Source: Actinoallomurus sp050942425
Lineage (GTDB): Bacteria > Actinomycetota > Actinomycetes > Streptosporangiales > Streptosporangiaceae
Reading direction: 5' to 3'
Assembly (NCBI RefSeq): GCF_050942425.1
Contig: NZ_CP192063.1
Location: 3,534,001-3,598,000, forward strand
DNA: 64,000 nt
Position 1 is the stretch's first letter; every line of letters begins with the position of its first letter. Positions 8,021 to 15,582 of the stretch are shown piece after piece. A program made the position numbers and the translations under genes. Below the pieces are notes generated by a model. The model was not told the origin of the DNA, did no database searches, and was given only the letters and a program-made list of their open reading frames with translations.

Positions 8021-9217
8021 ATGCCACCGGGGACCGACGCACAGGCGGAGTTCGACCAGGGCCTCGCGCTCCTCGGCCAAGGCCGGTACGACGCGGCGAA
8101 AGAGACCCTGCGCGCGGCGGCCGAGCACGGCCACGCCGCCGCGGCCACGACCCTGGGGCGGCTGCTGTGCCTGGACGCAGACTCCTGGCTGCCCACGGAC
8201 ACACCCGGCGAGGACTACGTCTCGGCCGCCGAGCCATGGCTCCGGCGCGCACTCCACCTCGACCCCGACGACCGTACGGCGGCGCTCCTCCTGGCATCCC
8301 TCCTGGACCGGCAGCTCGAGATGATGCGCCGGCAGGACCCCTGGGGCACCGTCTGGGTGGACGAGATCGACACCGGCGAGAACGACCCCGACGACATCTG
8401 GCAGGCGGCCCTCACCCGCCGCCACGACGAGGCGATCCGCCTGCTGGAGCACCTCCTCGACCTCGACCCCACCGACGAGTCGGCCGCCGCCACACTCGTC
8501 GCTGTGCACAAGGGCACGTGGGCGCACCACCTCGACGAGAACCAACGACACGAGCCACCGCTGCCGGAATCCGACACGACCGGCCGCGCCCTCCTGGACC
8601 ACCTCCTCACAGCGGCCCGCCGCGCCGCCGAACTCGACCCCTCGGACGCGCTGCTCGCCATGGAACTGGCCGACGCCCTGCGCTGGAACGGATCACCGGA
8701 AGCCGCCCAGTGGCTACGCCGATTCACCACGCTGCGCCCCGAATGGACGAAGCCGGGCTCCATACCGCCCCGGCACCCCGACGATCCCCCAGAGGGATTC
8801 CCGTCCGAAGGCCGGTACGGCTGGTACGTCCTTGAATTCGGGCAGATGGTCGACAACTACGGCACCAACGCCTTCGAACGGCTGATGACCGCCGACCCGG
8901 CCGAACTGCGCTGGGCAAGCGAGGGACTGTTCCGCAACCTGCGCGGCGACCCCTTCCACGGAGACGCGCCAGGCGACGACCAGCCGCCGGAGTGCCTCAC
9001 CCTGTCGGTCTACGACGCGGGCCACGACCGCGGCGACATCGACCTCACCCCGTACCTACGGACCGCCCCCGACGTGGCCCCGCGCGTCGACTGGTCGGCG
9101 TTCTCGATCCCACCGCTGAAGAGCACACCCCTGCCACCCGGCCGCCCCGCGCTGTCCTGGCTCTCCCTCGGACCGGACACCGTCCACTACGGCTTCAGCG
9201 ACGACCCGCACTACTGA
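8021..9217 (+). CDS. TPR/Sel1-like helical repeat protein of unknown function
   Basis: A 398-residue cytosolic protein without signal peptide. Helical tetratricopeptide-like pairs are visible: FDQGLALLGQGRYDAAKETL (about residues 10-30), WLRRALHLDPDDRTAALLLAS (about 75-97), LLEHLLDLDPTDESAAATL (about 135-155) and a further pair around LDPSDALLAMELADALRWNG (about 205-225). The C-terminal 150 residues (WYVLEFGQMVDNYGTNAFERLM onward) look globular and I do not recognise them. The ATG at 8021 follows a TAGGCT box. TPR proteins act as protein-interaction scaffolds; no partner is evident. Confidence 0.7.
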   Translation: MPPGTDAQAEFDQGLALLGQGRYDAAKETLRAAAEHGHAAAATTLGRLLCLDADSWLPTDTPGEDYVSAAEPWLRRALHLDPDDRTAALLLASLLDRQLEMMRRQDPWGTVWVDEIDTGENDPDDIWQAALTRRHDEAIRLLEHLLDLDPTDESAAATLVAVHKGTWAHHLDENQRHEPPLPESDTTGRALLDHLLTAARRAAELDPSDALLAMELADALRWNGSPEAAQWLRRFTTLRPEWTKPGSIPPRHPDDPPEGFPSEGRYGWYVLEFGQMVDNYGTNAFERLMTADPAELRWASEGLFRNLRGDPFHGDAPGDDQPPECLTLSVYDAGHDRGDIDLTPYLRTAPDVAPRVDWSAFSIPPLKSTPLPPGRPALSWLSLGPDTVHYGFSDDPHY

Positions 9218-9293
9218 TCGCCGCCAACTCGTCGACCGCGCGCCGTTGGACACTGGGCTTTGCCCCCGCCCAGGCGCGCGGCATGCTGGAAGC

Positions 9294-9479
9294 ATGAGCG
9301 AAGACCGCGAACCGCAGGACGACGCGCAGCCCCAGCGCTCCGCCCGCTGGAGCGACCTCCCGAAACGCCCCGACCCCGAGGACCTCAAGGCCGAACACCG
9401 CGACCCGGCCGTCCCCGGCTCGGTCCTCAGCGCGCCGGACGCCGAGAAGGAGTTCTTCATCCGCCACGCAGCTGGCTGA
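9294..9479 (+). CDS. Small hypothetical protein (61 aa)
   Basis: A 61-residue, charged, proline-rich protein (RWSDLPKRPDPEDLKAEH, ending EKEFFIRHAAG) with no recognised domain. The ATG at 9294 is preceded by CATGCT, one base off a TAnnnT box, 6 bases upstream, again suggesting a leaderless start. Its TGA at 9477-9479 directly abuts the stop codon of the convergent LAGLIDADG gene (TGA on the other strand at 9482-9480), together forming the palindrome TGATCA. Codon use fits the genome, so it is probably real. Function unknown. Confidence 0.5.
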   Translation: MSEDREPQDDAQPQRSARWSDLPKRPDPEDLKAEHRDPAVPGSVLSAPDAEKEFFIRHAAG

Positions 9480-10256
9480 TCAGTACTTCGGCCCCACGAA
9501 CCCATCCAACCGCGCCACCGCATCGCGGCGAGCGACGGAGATGTTGTTGCGGTTGGAGTGCCTCCAGGCGATGCCGAGCCTGTCGAGGGCATCTGTGAAG
9601 AGCTGGGTGATGTCGGCCGATTCATTGGTGAAGAAGTAGCGCGGGTATTCGTACCAGCGGTCGCCGGTCTCGGTCGCATGCCGCACTCGGTTGGTCGATC
9701 GGCTTCCGTCGGAGTGGATCAACCCACGGACGAACGGTTTTGTGAACCGCTCGACCAGCTCCTGCTGCCAGCCATCCAGCGTGATCTTCCGTGTGTGCTT
9801 CTTGCCCGGGCCGTGCTGAGGGAACATGCACGGCCAGTGCTTCGAATGACTGTTGATCTCCGTGCATCCGCCCAGTGGAAGAAAGCGAACCTTGTTGTCG
9901 GGGCGGATCGCGCGGATGGCATCTGCGCACTCGGTCTGCAGGCCCGGGTACTTGTCGGCGCAGAAGATGCGCAAAGACCAGATGCGTTTGGCGGGATCGC
10001 CGACCGGGCTGATACAGCCATCTCCGAGGTAGAGGCCGAGAAGGTAGGCGTATTTGTCCTCCGGCGCGAGGGACGTCGGCTGACTGCCACAGCGAGGGCA
10101 GGAACGAGCCGGGGCGACGGGCATCCCCTGGTCGGCCCGCAACTGCCAGTCCCGGATGGCCCACCGAGAGATCTGCGTGCGTCGGCTGACCTCGGCGACG
10201 GTCAGCCCTTGGGCGAGGAGCTCTAAGGCGCGGTTACGCGAAGCGACGTCATACAT
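9480..10256 (-). CDS. HTH plus LAGLIDADG homing-endonuclease-like protein
   Basis: A 258-residue free-standing protein. Residues 1-40 form a resolvase-like helix-turn-helix (LAQGLTVAEVSRRTQISRWAIRDW), followed by CPRCG, half of a possible zinc knuckle. A LAGLIDADG/DOD motif follows, KYAYLLGLYLGDGCIS (about residues 66-81), with a second one at about residue 173, KPFVRGLIHSDGS. Each motif keeps its acidic residue (Asp in GDG and in SDG), so a two-active-site nuclease is plausible. The bases are clearly less GC-rich than the neighbours, a sign of transfer. The gene begins 28 bases past the terminator of the tRNA, on the same strand. It could instead have been domesticated as a regulator. Confidence 0.8.
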   Translation of the reverse strand: MYDVASRNRALELLAQGLTVAEVSRRTQISRWAIRDWQLRADQGMPVAPARSCPRCGSQPTSLAPEDKYAYLLGLYLGDGCISPVGDPAKRIWSLRIFCADKYPGLQTECADAIRAIRPDNKVRFLPLGGCTEINSHSKHWPCMFPQHGPGKKHTRKITLDGWQQELVERFTKPFVRGLIHSDGSRSTNRVRHATETGDRWYEYPRYFFTNESADITQLFTDALDRLGIAWRHSNRNNISVARRDAVARLDGFVGPKY

Positions 10257-10283
10257 GCGCTCAGTGTTGCAGCGCGATGCGAC

Positions 10284-10312
10284 AAAACCGCCGTCCGCTG
10301 CGGACGGCGGTT
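10284..10312 (-). terminator. Rho-independent terminator of the tRNA
   Basis: A 12-bp perfect stem (10286-10297 with 10301-10312, 3-base loop) ends in TTTT when read on the minus strand, 8 bases downstream of the tRNA 3' end. Confidence 0.8.
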
Positions 10313-10319
10313 CACAAAG

Positions 10320-10392
10320 TGCCCCGAGTGGGATTCGAACCCACACTAGATGGTGTTTGAGACCATTTCCTCTGCCATTGGGATATCGGGGC
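10320..10392 (-). tRNA. tRNA with CAA anticodon (predicted Leu, class I shape)
   Basis: Read on the minus strand: acceptor GCCCCGA/TCGGGGC (7 bp), a D arm with a 3-bp TCC/GGA stem and GG in its loop, anticodon stem ATGGT/ACCAT with loop CTCAAAC (anticodon CAA, codon UUG), a 5-base variable region CTAGT, T stem GTGGG/CCCAC with loop TTCGAAT, and discriminator A73. CCA is not encoded. CAA reads a leucine codon and A73 suits leucyl-tRNA synthetase, but bacterial tRNA-Leu normally has a long variable arm, which is missing here. The fold is otherwise complete. Confidence 0.85.
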
Positions 10393-10474
10393 CTATTTCC
10401 TGACATCCAGTCATATGTCCAATTTGGTGCCCGGTAGTGCCACCCGGGTCGGGTACCAGGGTAGCGGGTCCGGG

Positions 10475-10480
10475 TACGCT
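10475..10480 (+). promoter_or_regulatory. -10 box of the ANTAR regulator gene (leaderless)
   Basis: TACGCT ends 7 bases before the GTG at 10488, placing transcription start at the initiation codon. Confidence 0.55.
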
Positions 10481-10487
10481 CGTGCGC

Positions 10488-11099
10488 GTGACCGAGAGCG
10501 CGCGTCGAGTTGTGATCGCTGAGGACGAGGCCCTGATCAGGCTCGACCTCAAGGAGATGTTGGAAGAAGACGGCTACGAGGTCGTCGGTGAGGCCGGGGA
10601 CGGGGAGACGGCCGTTCGCCTGACCATGGAGCTCGTGCCGGATCTGACGATCCTCGACGTGAAGATGCCTGTGCTCGACGGGATCTCGGCGGCGGAGCGG
10701 ATCGCCGCCGGGCGGGTCGCGCCGGTGGTCATCCTGACGGCGTTCTCCCAGCGGGAGCTGGTCGAGAGGGCGCGCGAGGCTGGAGCCATGGCCTACCTCG
10801 TGAAGCCGTTCACGAAGGCGGACCTGGTGCCCGCGATCGAGATGGCGGTGAGCCGGTTCCAGGAGATCAAGAGCCTCGAGGCCGAGGTGAGCTCCCTGGA
10901 GGACCGGCTGGAGACCCGGAAGCTGGTCGATCGGGCCAAGGGGCTGCTGCAGAGCGCGCACGGGTGGTCGGAGCCGGAGGCGTTCCGCTGGATCCAGAAG
11001 ACCTCGATGGACCGCCGGCTGTCGATGCGTGCGGTGGCGGAGGTGGTCATCGCGGGGAGCGGGAGCGCCGGCGAGGACGCGGGTCGGACGGCCGAATAG
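10488..11099 (+). CDS. pdtaR: ANTAR-domain response regulator (PdtaR-like)
   Basis: A 203-residue response regulator: a CheY-like receiver (residues 1-125) with the acidic pocket AEDEALIRLD and phospho-acceptor Asp57 in LTILDVKMP, Thr in VILTAF and Lys in YLVKPF, then an ANTAR RNA-binding domain (about residues 140-195: DRAKGLLQSAHGWSEPEAFRWIQK...RLSMRAVAEVV). It matches mycobacterial PdtaR (Rv1626), which binds hairpins in nascent mRNA to antiterminate. The GTG at 10488 is chosen because TACGCT sits 7 bases upstream. The cognate kinase (PdtaS type) is not in the window. The liv operon follows with its own promoter. Confidence 0.9.
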   Translation: MTESARRVVIAEDEALIRLDLKEMLEEDGYEVVGEAGDGETAVRLTMELVPDLTILDVKMPVLDGISAAERIAAGRVAPVVILTAFSQRELVERAREAGAMAYLVKPFTKADLVPAIEMAVSRFQEIKSLEAEVSSLEDRLETRKLVDRAKGLLQSAHGWSEPEAFRWIQKTSMDRRLSMRAVAEVVIAGSGSAGEDAGRTAE

Positions 11100-11125
11100 C
11101 CGGGCGCTGTGTGTCCGTAACCTGC

Positions 11126-11155
11126 CTGAAATGCGGTGATCTGGGGCGCTACGCT
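11126..11155 (+). promoter_or_regulatory. Putative promoter of the liv operon
   Basis: CTGAAA (11126-11131), an 18-base spacer and TACGCT (11150-11155). The predicted transcript would start near 11162 and carry a leader of about 200 bases before livK. Confidence 0.45.
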
Positions 11156-11223
11156 GCGTAGCCGACCGTAACGGAAACTGGTGTTTTAGGGCACGGACCA
11201 GTAACGAAGCAGTAACACCCTAG

Positions 11224-11279
11224 CTGGGGGACTACTGCTCGTAGGCCGCTGCTCGGTGTACTACCCACCGAGCCCCCAG
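11224..11279 (+). promoter_or_regulatory. Structured leader hairpin upstream of livK
   Basis: ctggggg (11224-11230) pairs with cccccag (11273-11279). Directly inside, ctcggtg (11252-11258) pairs with caccgag (11266-11272), so the two 3' arms are contiguous. This gives a 14-bp coaxial stem with a bulge of about 21 bases. No U tract follows, so it is not a simple terminator. Confidence 0.5.
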
Positions 11280-11368
11280 GAAACGTGCAATTCCGCCCGC
11301 GCCGAGTCCACGACCTGGGTGCGTAAACGTGCCTGATCCAGGCCGATTCGGACGGAAGGACAGCTACC

Positions 11369-12538
11369 TTGCGGAGCAGATTTTTTACGGTTGTCGGCGT
11401 GGTGGCGGCGAGCGCGACACTCGCGCTCGGCGCGTCCGCGTGTGGTGGCAAATCGAAGAGTGGCGGTGGAGACAGCGTCACGATCGGGTTCATGGGCGAC
11501 CTGACCGGTGAGAACTCCGGTCTCGTCATTCCCCCCAAGCAGGGCGCGCAGCTGGCGATCGACCAGTACAACGCGACGAACCCGAAGGTCAAGATCACCC
11601 TCAAGACCTACGACAGCCAGGGCAAGGGCGAGCAGGCCGTGCCGCTCGCCAAGCAGGCCATCACCAAGGACAAGATCGCCGGTCTGATCGGCCCGACGTT
11701 CTCCGGCGAGTCGGCCCAGGCCGACCCGGTGCTGGAAGAGGGCAAGGTCCCGAACATCTCGTCCTCGGCGACCAACGCGGCGCTGGCGACGCACGGCTGG
11801 AAGTTCTGGCACCGCGTCATCGGCAACGACAACGTGCAGGGCACGGGGATCGGCGGGTTCATCGCCAACTCGCTGAAGGCCAAGAAGGTCTTCATCATCG
11901 ACGACGCCTCCGAGTACGGTAAGCCGCTCGCCGCGACCGTGAAGTCCACGGTGGAGAAGGCCGGCGCGCAGACGTCCACGGACTCGATCGACATCCAGGC
12001 CTCGGACTACTCCTCGACGGTCAACAAGGTCAAGGCGTTCAACCCGGACGCGATCTTCTTCGGTGGCTACTACGCCCAGGGCGGCAAGCTGATCAAGCAG
12101 CTGCGCGAGGGCGGCGTGAAGGGCCGCTTCCTGTCCGGCGACGGTTCGCTGGACAAGGGTCTGGCGCAGGGCGCCGGCGGTACGAACGCCGACGGTTCGG
12201 TCATCGGCTGCCCGTGCCTGATCGACCCGAGTGGTACGGCGAGCGCGGCCAGCAAGAAGTTCGCCGACGACTACAAGGCCAAGTTCAACGCGGACCCGGC
12301 GATCTACTCGGCGGAGGGCTACGACGCGGCCACCGCGTACATCTCGGCGGTCAAGGCCGGCAACACGACGCCGGAGAAGATCAACGACTACCTGTCGAAG
12401 ATCGACGTGCCGGGTGTCTCGAAGCAGATCAAGTTCAGCAGCACCGGTGAGCCGACCGCGACGGACGTCTACGTCTACCAGGTCAAGGGCGACCAGCTGC
12501 CGCTGCTGGGCAACGCCAAGAACGCGACGGTCAAGTAG
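11369..12538 (+). CDS. livK: Branched-chain amino acid ABC transporter, substrate-binding lipoprotein
   Basis: A 389-residue LivK/LivJ-type binding protein that captures leucine, isoleucine, valine or related substrates outside the membrane. The signal peptide ends in a lipobox (LGASAC, about residue 25). The mature domain begins VTIGFMGDLTGENSG and shows the Peripla_BP_6 pattern, including KVFIIDDASEYG and AIFFGGYYAQGGKLIKQL. A TTG at 11369 is the likely start because AAGGA lies 8 bases upstream and the signal peptide begins there. It is first in a five-gene livKHMGF operon. A 15-bp hairpin after its stop probably raises its expression over the permeases. Confidence 0.95.
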   Translation: MRSRFFTVVGVVAASATLALGASACGGKSKSGGGDSVTIGFMGDLTGENSGLVIPPKQGAQLAIDQYNATNPKVKITLKTYDSQGKGEQAVPLAKQAITKDKIAGLIGPTFSGESAQADPVLEEGKVPNISSSATNAALATHGWKFWHRVIGNDNVQGTGIGGFIANSLKAKKVFIIDDASEYGKPLAATVKSTVEKAGAQTSTDSIDIQASDYSSTVNKVKAFNPDAIFFGGYYAQGGKLIKQLREGGVKGRFLSGDGSLDKGLAQGAGGTNADGSVIGCPCLIDPSGTASAASKKFADDYKAKFNADPAIYSAEGYDAATAYISAVKAGNTTPEKINDYLSKIDVPGVSKQIKFSSTGEPTATDVYVYQVKGDQLPLLGNAKNATVK

Positions 12539-12570
12539 CCCGCCTGCCAGACGGCGGCCTTGAGATACGC

Positions 12571-12607
12571 GCAGGGGCGGGAGCGACACGTGCGCTCCCG
12601 CCCCTGC
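12571..12607 (+). promoter_or_regulatory. 15-bp intercistronic hairpin between livK and livH
   Basis: A perfect 15-bp stem (12571-12585 with 12593-12607, 7-base loop), 32 bases after livK and 16 bases before the livH TTG. It probably protects the livK mRNA 3' end or partly terminates transcription. Confidence 0.65.
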
Positions 12608-12623
12608 GGCAAAGGCGACGACA

Positions 12624-13589
12624 TTGAACAATCTCTTCAGTCAATTCTGGCCGTACACCATTGATGGGCTGGCGCTGGGCTCGATCTACGCGCTGGTGGC
12701 GCTCGGCTACACGATGGTCTACGGCGTTCTGCGCCTCATCAACTTCGCGCACTCCGAGATCTTCATGATCGGGACGTTCGCGGTCCTGGGGGCCCTGCAC
12801 GCGTTCGGCATGCCGGCCAATGTGGGCGGTTTCGCCCTGGTGGGCCTGGTGCTGGCGCTCGCGGTGGTCGGCGGTGTCGCGTCGGGCGGCAGCGCGGTGA
12901 TCCTCGAGTACGTGGCGTACCGGCCGTTGCGGCGGCGCGGGGCGTCGCGTCTCGCGGCACTGATCTCGGCGATCGGCGCGTCCCTGTTCCTGCAGCAGCT
13001 GTTCGCGCGGCTGGTGATCCCCAAGGCGTTCAACCTGCCGAAGGAGAAGGGCGCGCTGCCGGTCCAGGGGCACTTCGTGCACCGGAGCGATGTGATCCAC
13101 ATCGGCAGCTTCGAGGTGGCCAACGACCGGTTCATCGTGATCGTCGGTGCGGTCCTCATGATGGTCGCGCTCGATCTGTTCGTGAACCGGACGAAGCTCG
13201 GCCGCGGGATCCGCGCAACGGCGCAGGATCCGGAGACGGCGGTGCTGATGGGCGTGAACATCGACCGCATCGTGACCGCGACGTTCGCCCTCGGCGGTGC
13301 CATGGCTGGTGTGGCGGCGGCGCTGTACATGCTGCGGATCGAGGAGACGAAGTTCGATGTCGGCTTCCTCCTGGGCATCAAGGCGTTCACGGCCGCGGTG
13401 CTGGGCGGTATCGGCAATCTCCGCGGTGCGCTGGTCGGCGGTATCGTGCTCGGCGTCGTCGAGATGTGGGGCGCCGCGGTCTTCGGCTCCGAATGGCAGA
13501 ACGTCGTGGCGTTCAGCGTTCTGGTGCTTGTCCTCATGTTCCGTCCCACCGGCATTCTCGGTGAGTCTCTCCAGCAGGCGCGCGCATGA
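12624..13589 (+). CDS. livH: Branched-chain amino acid ABC transporter permease LivH
   Basis: A 321-residue inner-membrane permease of the LivH type, with about eight hydrophobic helices. The N-terminus GLALGSIYALVALGYTMVYG and the cytoplasmic loop GRGIRATAQDPETAVLMGVNIDRI (coupling helix to the ATPases) are diagnostic. The start is a TTG at 12624 with AAAGG a few bases upstream; no better in-frame start precedes the conserved helix. Its last codons overlap the livM start by 4 bases (ATGA), so translation is coupled. Confidence 0.95.
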   Translation: MNNLFSQFWPYTIDGLALGSIYALVALGYTMVYGVLRLINFAHSEIFMIGTFAVLGALHAFGMPANVGGFALVGLVLALAVVGGVASGGSAVILEYVAYRPLRRRGASRLAALISAIGASLFLQQLFARLVIPKAFNLPKEKGALPVQGHFVHRSDVIHIGSFEVANDRFIVIVGAVLMMVALDLFVNRTKLGRGIRATAQDPETAVLMGVNIDRIVTATFALGGAMAGVAAALYMLRIEETKFDVGFLLGIKAFTAAVLGGIGNLRGALVGGIVLGVVEMWGAAVFGSEWQNVVAFSVLVLVLMFRPTGILGESLQQARA

Positions 13590-14773
13590 ACGATTCGACC
13601 AACCGAAACCCGCTCGCCCGTGCGCGGGACGGGTACTCGTCTTTCCTCGATTCGCTCCGTGACCGGTGGGCGACCGCTCCGCGCTGGGTGCGCTGGGTGG
13701 TCTACCTGCTGCTGATCGTGGTGGCGATCATTCTTCCGGCGGACGGCATCGGCAGCTTCATGTCGCCGTACACGGACTGGCCGACGCTGCTGTTCTTCCC
13801 GATCGGCGGGTACATCCTGCTGGCGATCGGCCTGAACGTGGTGGTGGGTCAGGCGGGTCTGCTCGACCTGGGCTATGTCGCGTTCTTCGCGATCGGTGGC
13901 TACGGGATGGCCATGCTCGGGACGAAGGCAGGCCTGGACTTCTGGGAGATCCTGGTCCTCGGCGTGCTGCTGTCGGCGGGGTCGGGCATTCTCCTGGGCG
14001 CTCCGACGCTGCGGCTGCGCGGTGACTATCTGGCGATCGTGACGCTCGGGTTCGGAGAGATCGTCCGGATCACGGCGAACAACTGGAACTACATCGGTGG
14101 CCCGAACGGCATCGGTGGCATTCCGCATCCGCCGACGCTGACCGAGTGGACGATCCCGGACAACGGGTTGTTCGACGCGATCGGGATCGGCGGGGTGCAG
14201 CCGTTCAAGTACGGCGCGCTGGACGGCAAGCCGTACTACTACCTGATGCTGTTCCTGATCGTCCTGGCGATCATCTTCGCGAAGCGGCTGGAGAACAGCC
14301 GGGTGGGCCGGGCGTGGGCGTCGATCCGGGAGGACGAGGACGCGGCCGAGCTGATGGGCGTTCCGACGTTCAAGTTCAAGCTGGCGGCGTTCGCGATCGG
14401 TGCGGCGATCGGTGGCGCGAGCGGCGTGGTGTACGCGTCGCAGGCGGTGTCGATCATTCCGACGAACTTCCCGTTCATCCTGTCGGCGACGATCCTGGCG
14501 GCGGTGGTCCTCGGTGGTTCGGGCAACCTGCCCGGCGTCATGCTGGGCGCGTTCCTGGTGGCGTGGATCCCGGAGCGGATCCGTGGCCTGCAGGAGTACC
14601 GGGTTCTGGTGTTCGGTGGGGTGCTGGTCCTCCTGATGGTCTTCCGGCCGGAGGGTCTGTGGCCGTCGCGGCGCCGTAAGGCGGAGCTCGCCGAGGGTGA
14701 GGGCGGCATGGGCAGCATGGGTGCCGAGGTCGGCGGTCCGGTGACCGTCGGAGCGGGTGAGGGGGCCGAATGA
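13586..14773 (+). CDS. livM: Branched-chain amino acid ABC transporter permease LivM
   Basis: A 395-residue second permease subunit. After a 45-residue hydrophilic N-terminus it has 8-10 membrane helices with the LivM signatures LLAIGLNVVVGQAGLLDLGYVAFFAIGGYG and LRLRGDYLAIVTLGFGEIVRI, and the coupling loop SRVGRAWASIREDEDAAELMGV. The last 40 residues are a glycine-rich cytosolic tail. Both ends overlap their neighbours by ATGA, so it is coupled to livH and livG. It pairs with LivH to form the channel. Confidence 0.95.
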   Translation: MNDSTNRNPLARARDGYSSFLDSLRDRWATAPRWVRWVVYLLLIVVAIILPADGIGSFMSPYTDWPTLLFFPIGGYILLAIGLNVVVGQAGLLDLGYVAFFAIGGYGMAMLGTKAGLDFWEILVLGVLLSAGSGILLGAPTLRLRGDYLAIVTLGFGEIVRITANNWNYIGGPNGIGGIPHPPTLTEWTIPDNGLFDAIGIGGVQPFKYGALDGKPYYYLMLFLIVLAIIFAKRLENSRVGRAWASIREDEDAAELMGVPTFKFKLAAFAIGAAIGGASGVVYASQAVSIIPTNFPFILSATILAAVVLGGSGNLPGVMLGAFLVAWIPERIRGLQEYRVLVFGGVLVLLMVFRPEGLWPSRRRKAELAEGEGGMGSMGAEVGGPVTVGAGEGAE

Positions 14774-15582
14774 GCGAGACGGCAGCCGTGCCGACGGAGG
14801 AGAGAGCCGGTACGCCGATGCTGGATCTCCGCGGCATCACGATGCGCTTCGGCGGCGTCGTCGCGATCAACGATCTCAACCTGACGATCAACGAGGGTGA
14901 GATCTTCGCGCTGATCGGCCCGAACGGCGCCGGCAAGACGACGGTGTTCAACGTCGTCACCGGCGTGTACCGGCCGACCGAGGGCCAGGTGGTCTTCGAC
15001 GGTGGCCGGATCGACGGCAAGAAGCGGTATCAGGTCACGAAGCGCGGCGTGGCGCGTACGTTCCAGAACGTCCGGCTGTTCCACAACATGTCGGCGCTGG
15101 AGAACGTCATGGTGGGCGCGGACGCGCATCACCGCGCCGGGATCGCCTCGGCGGCGCTGGGCCTGCCGTGGCACCGCCGTGAGGAGCGCGACGGGCGGGA
15201 GAAGGCCCGTGAGCTGATGGAGTTCGTCGGGATCGCCCAGCGGATGGAGGAGACGGCGAAGAACCTTCCGTACGGCGACCAGCGGCGGCTGGAGATCGCG
15301 CGTGCACTGGCGACGGATCCGAAGCTGCTGCTGCTGGACGAGCCGGCCGCCGGGATGAACCCGACGGAGAAGGAGCAGTTGCAGGGGCTGATCCGCAAGA
15401 TCCGGGACACCGGGCGCACGGTGCTGCTGATCGAGCACGACATGAGCCTGATCATGGGCATCAGCGACCGGATCGCCGTGCTGGACTTCGGTCAGAAGAT
15501 CGCTGAGGGTCTGCCGGCTGAGATCCAGAACAACCAGCGGGTCATCGAGGCGTATCTGGGGGTCCCCGCCGATGCTTCTTGA
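14770..15582 (+). CDS. livG: Branched-chain amino acid ABC transporter ATP-binding protein LivG
   Basis: A 270-residue cytosolic ATPase subunit. Walker A is GPNGAGKTT. The ABC signature has the LivG form LPYGDQRRLEIARAL instead of LSGGQ. Walker B is LLLLDEPAAGMNP, followed by the switch-histidine block VLLIEHDMSLI. The ATG overlaps the livM stop by 4 bases. About 20 residues precede the first strand LDLRGITMRFGG. It forms a heterodimer with LivF. Confidence 0.96.
   Translation: MSETAAVPTEERAGTPMLDLRGITMRFGGVVAINDLNLTINEGEIFALIGPNGAGKTTVFNVVTGVYRPTEGQVVFDGGRIDGKKRYQVTKRGVARTFQNVRLFHNMSALENVMVGADAHHRAGIASAALGLPWHRREERDGREKARELMEFVGIAQRMEETAKNLPYGDQRRLEIARALATDPKLLLLDEPAAGMNPTEKEQLQGLIRKIRDTGRTVLLIEHDMSLIMGISDRIAVLDFGQKIAEGLPAEIQNNQRVIEAYLGVPADAS

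Noticed and set aside
9470..10400. tRNA-integrated element with att repeats
   Set aside because: No convincing copy of the tRNA 3' end (TTCGAATCCCACTCGGGGC) was found near 9480 or elsewhere in the flanks, and there is no integrase.
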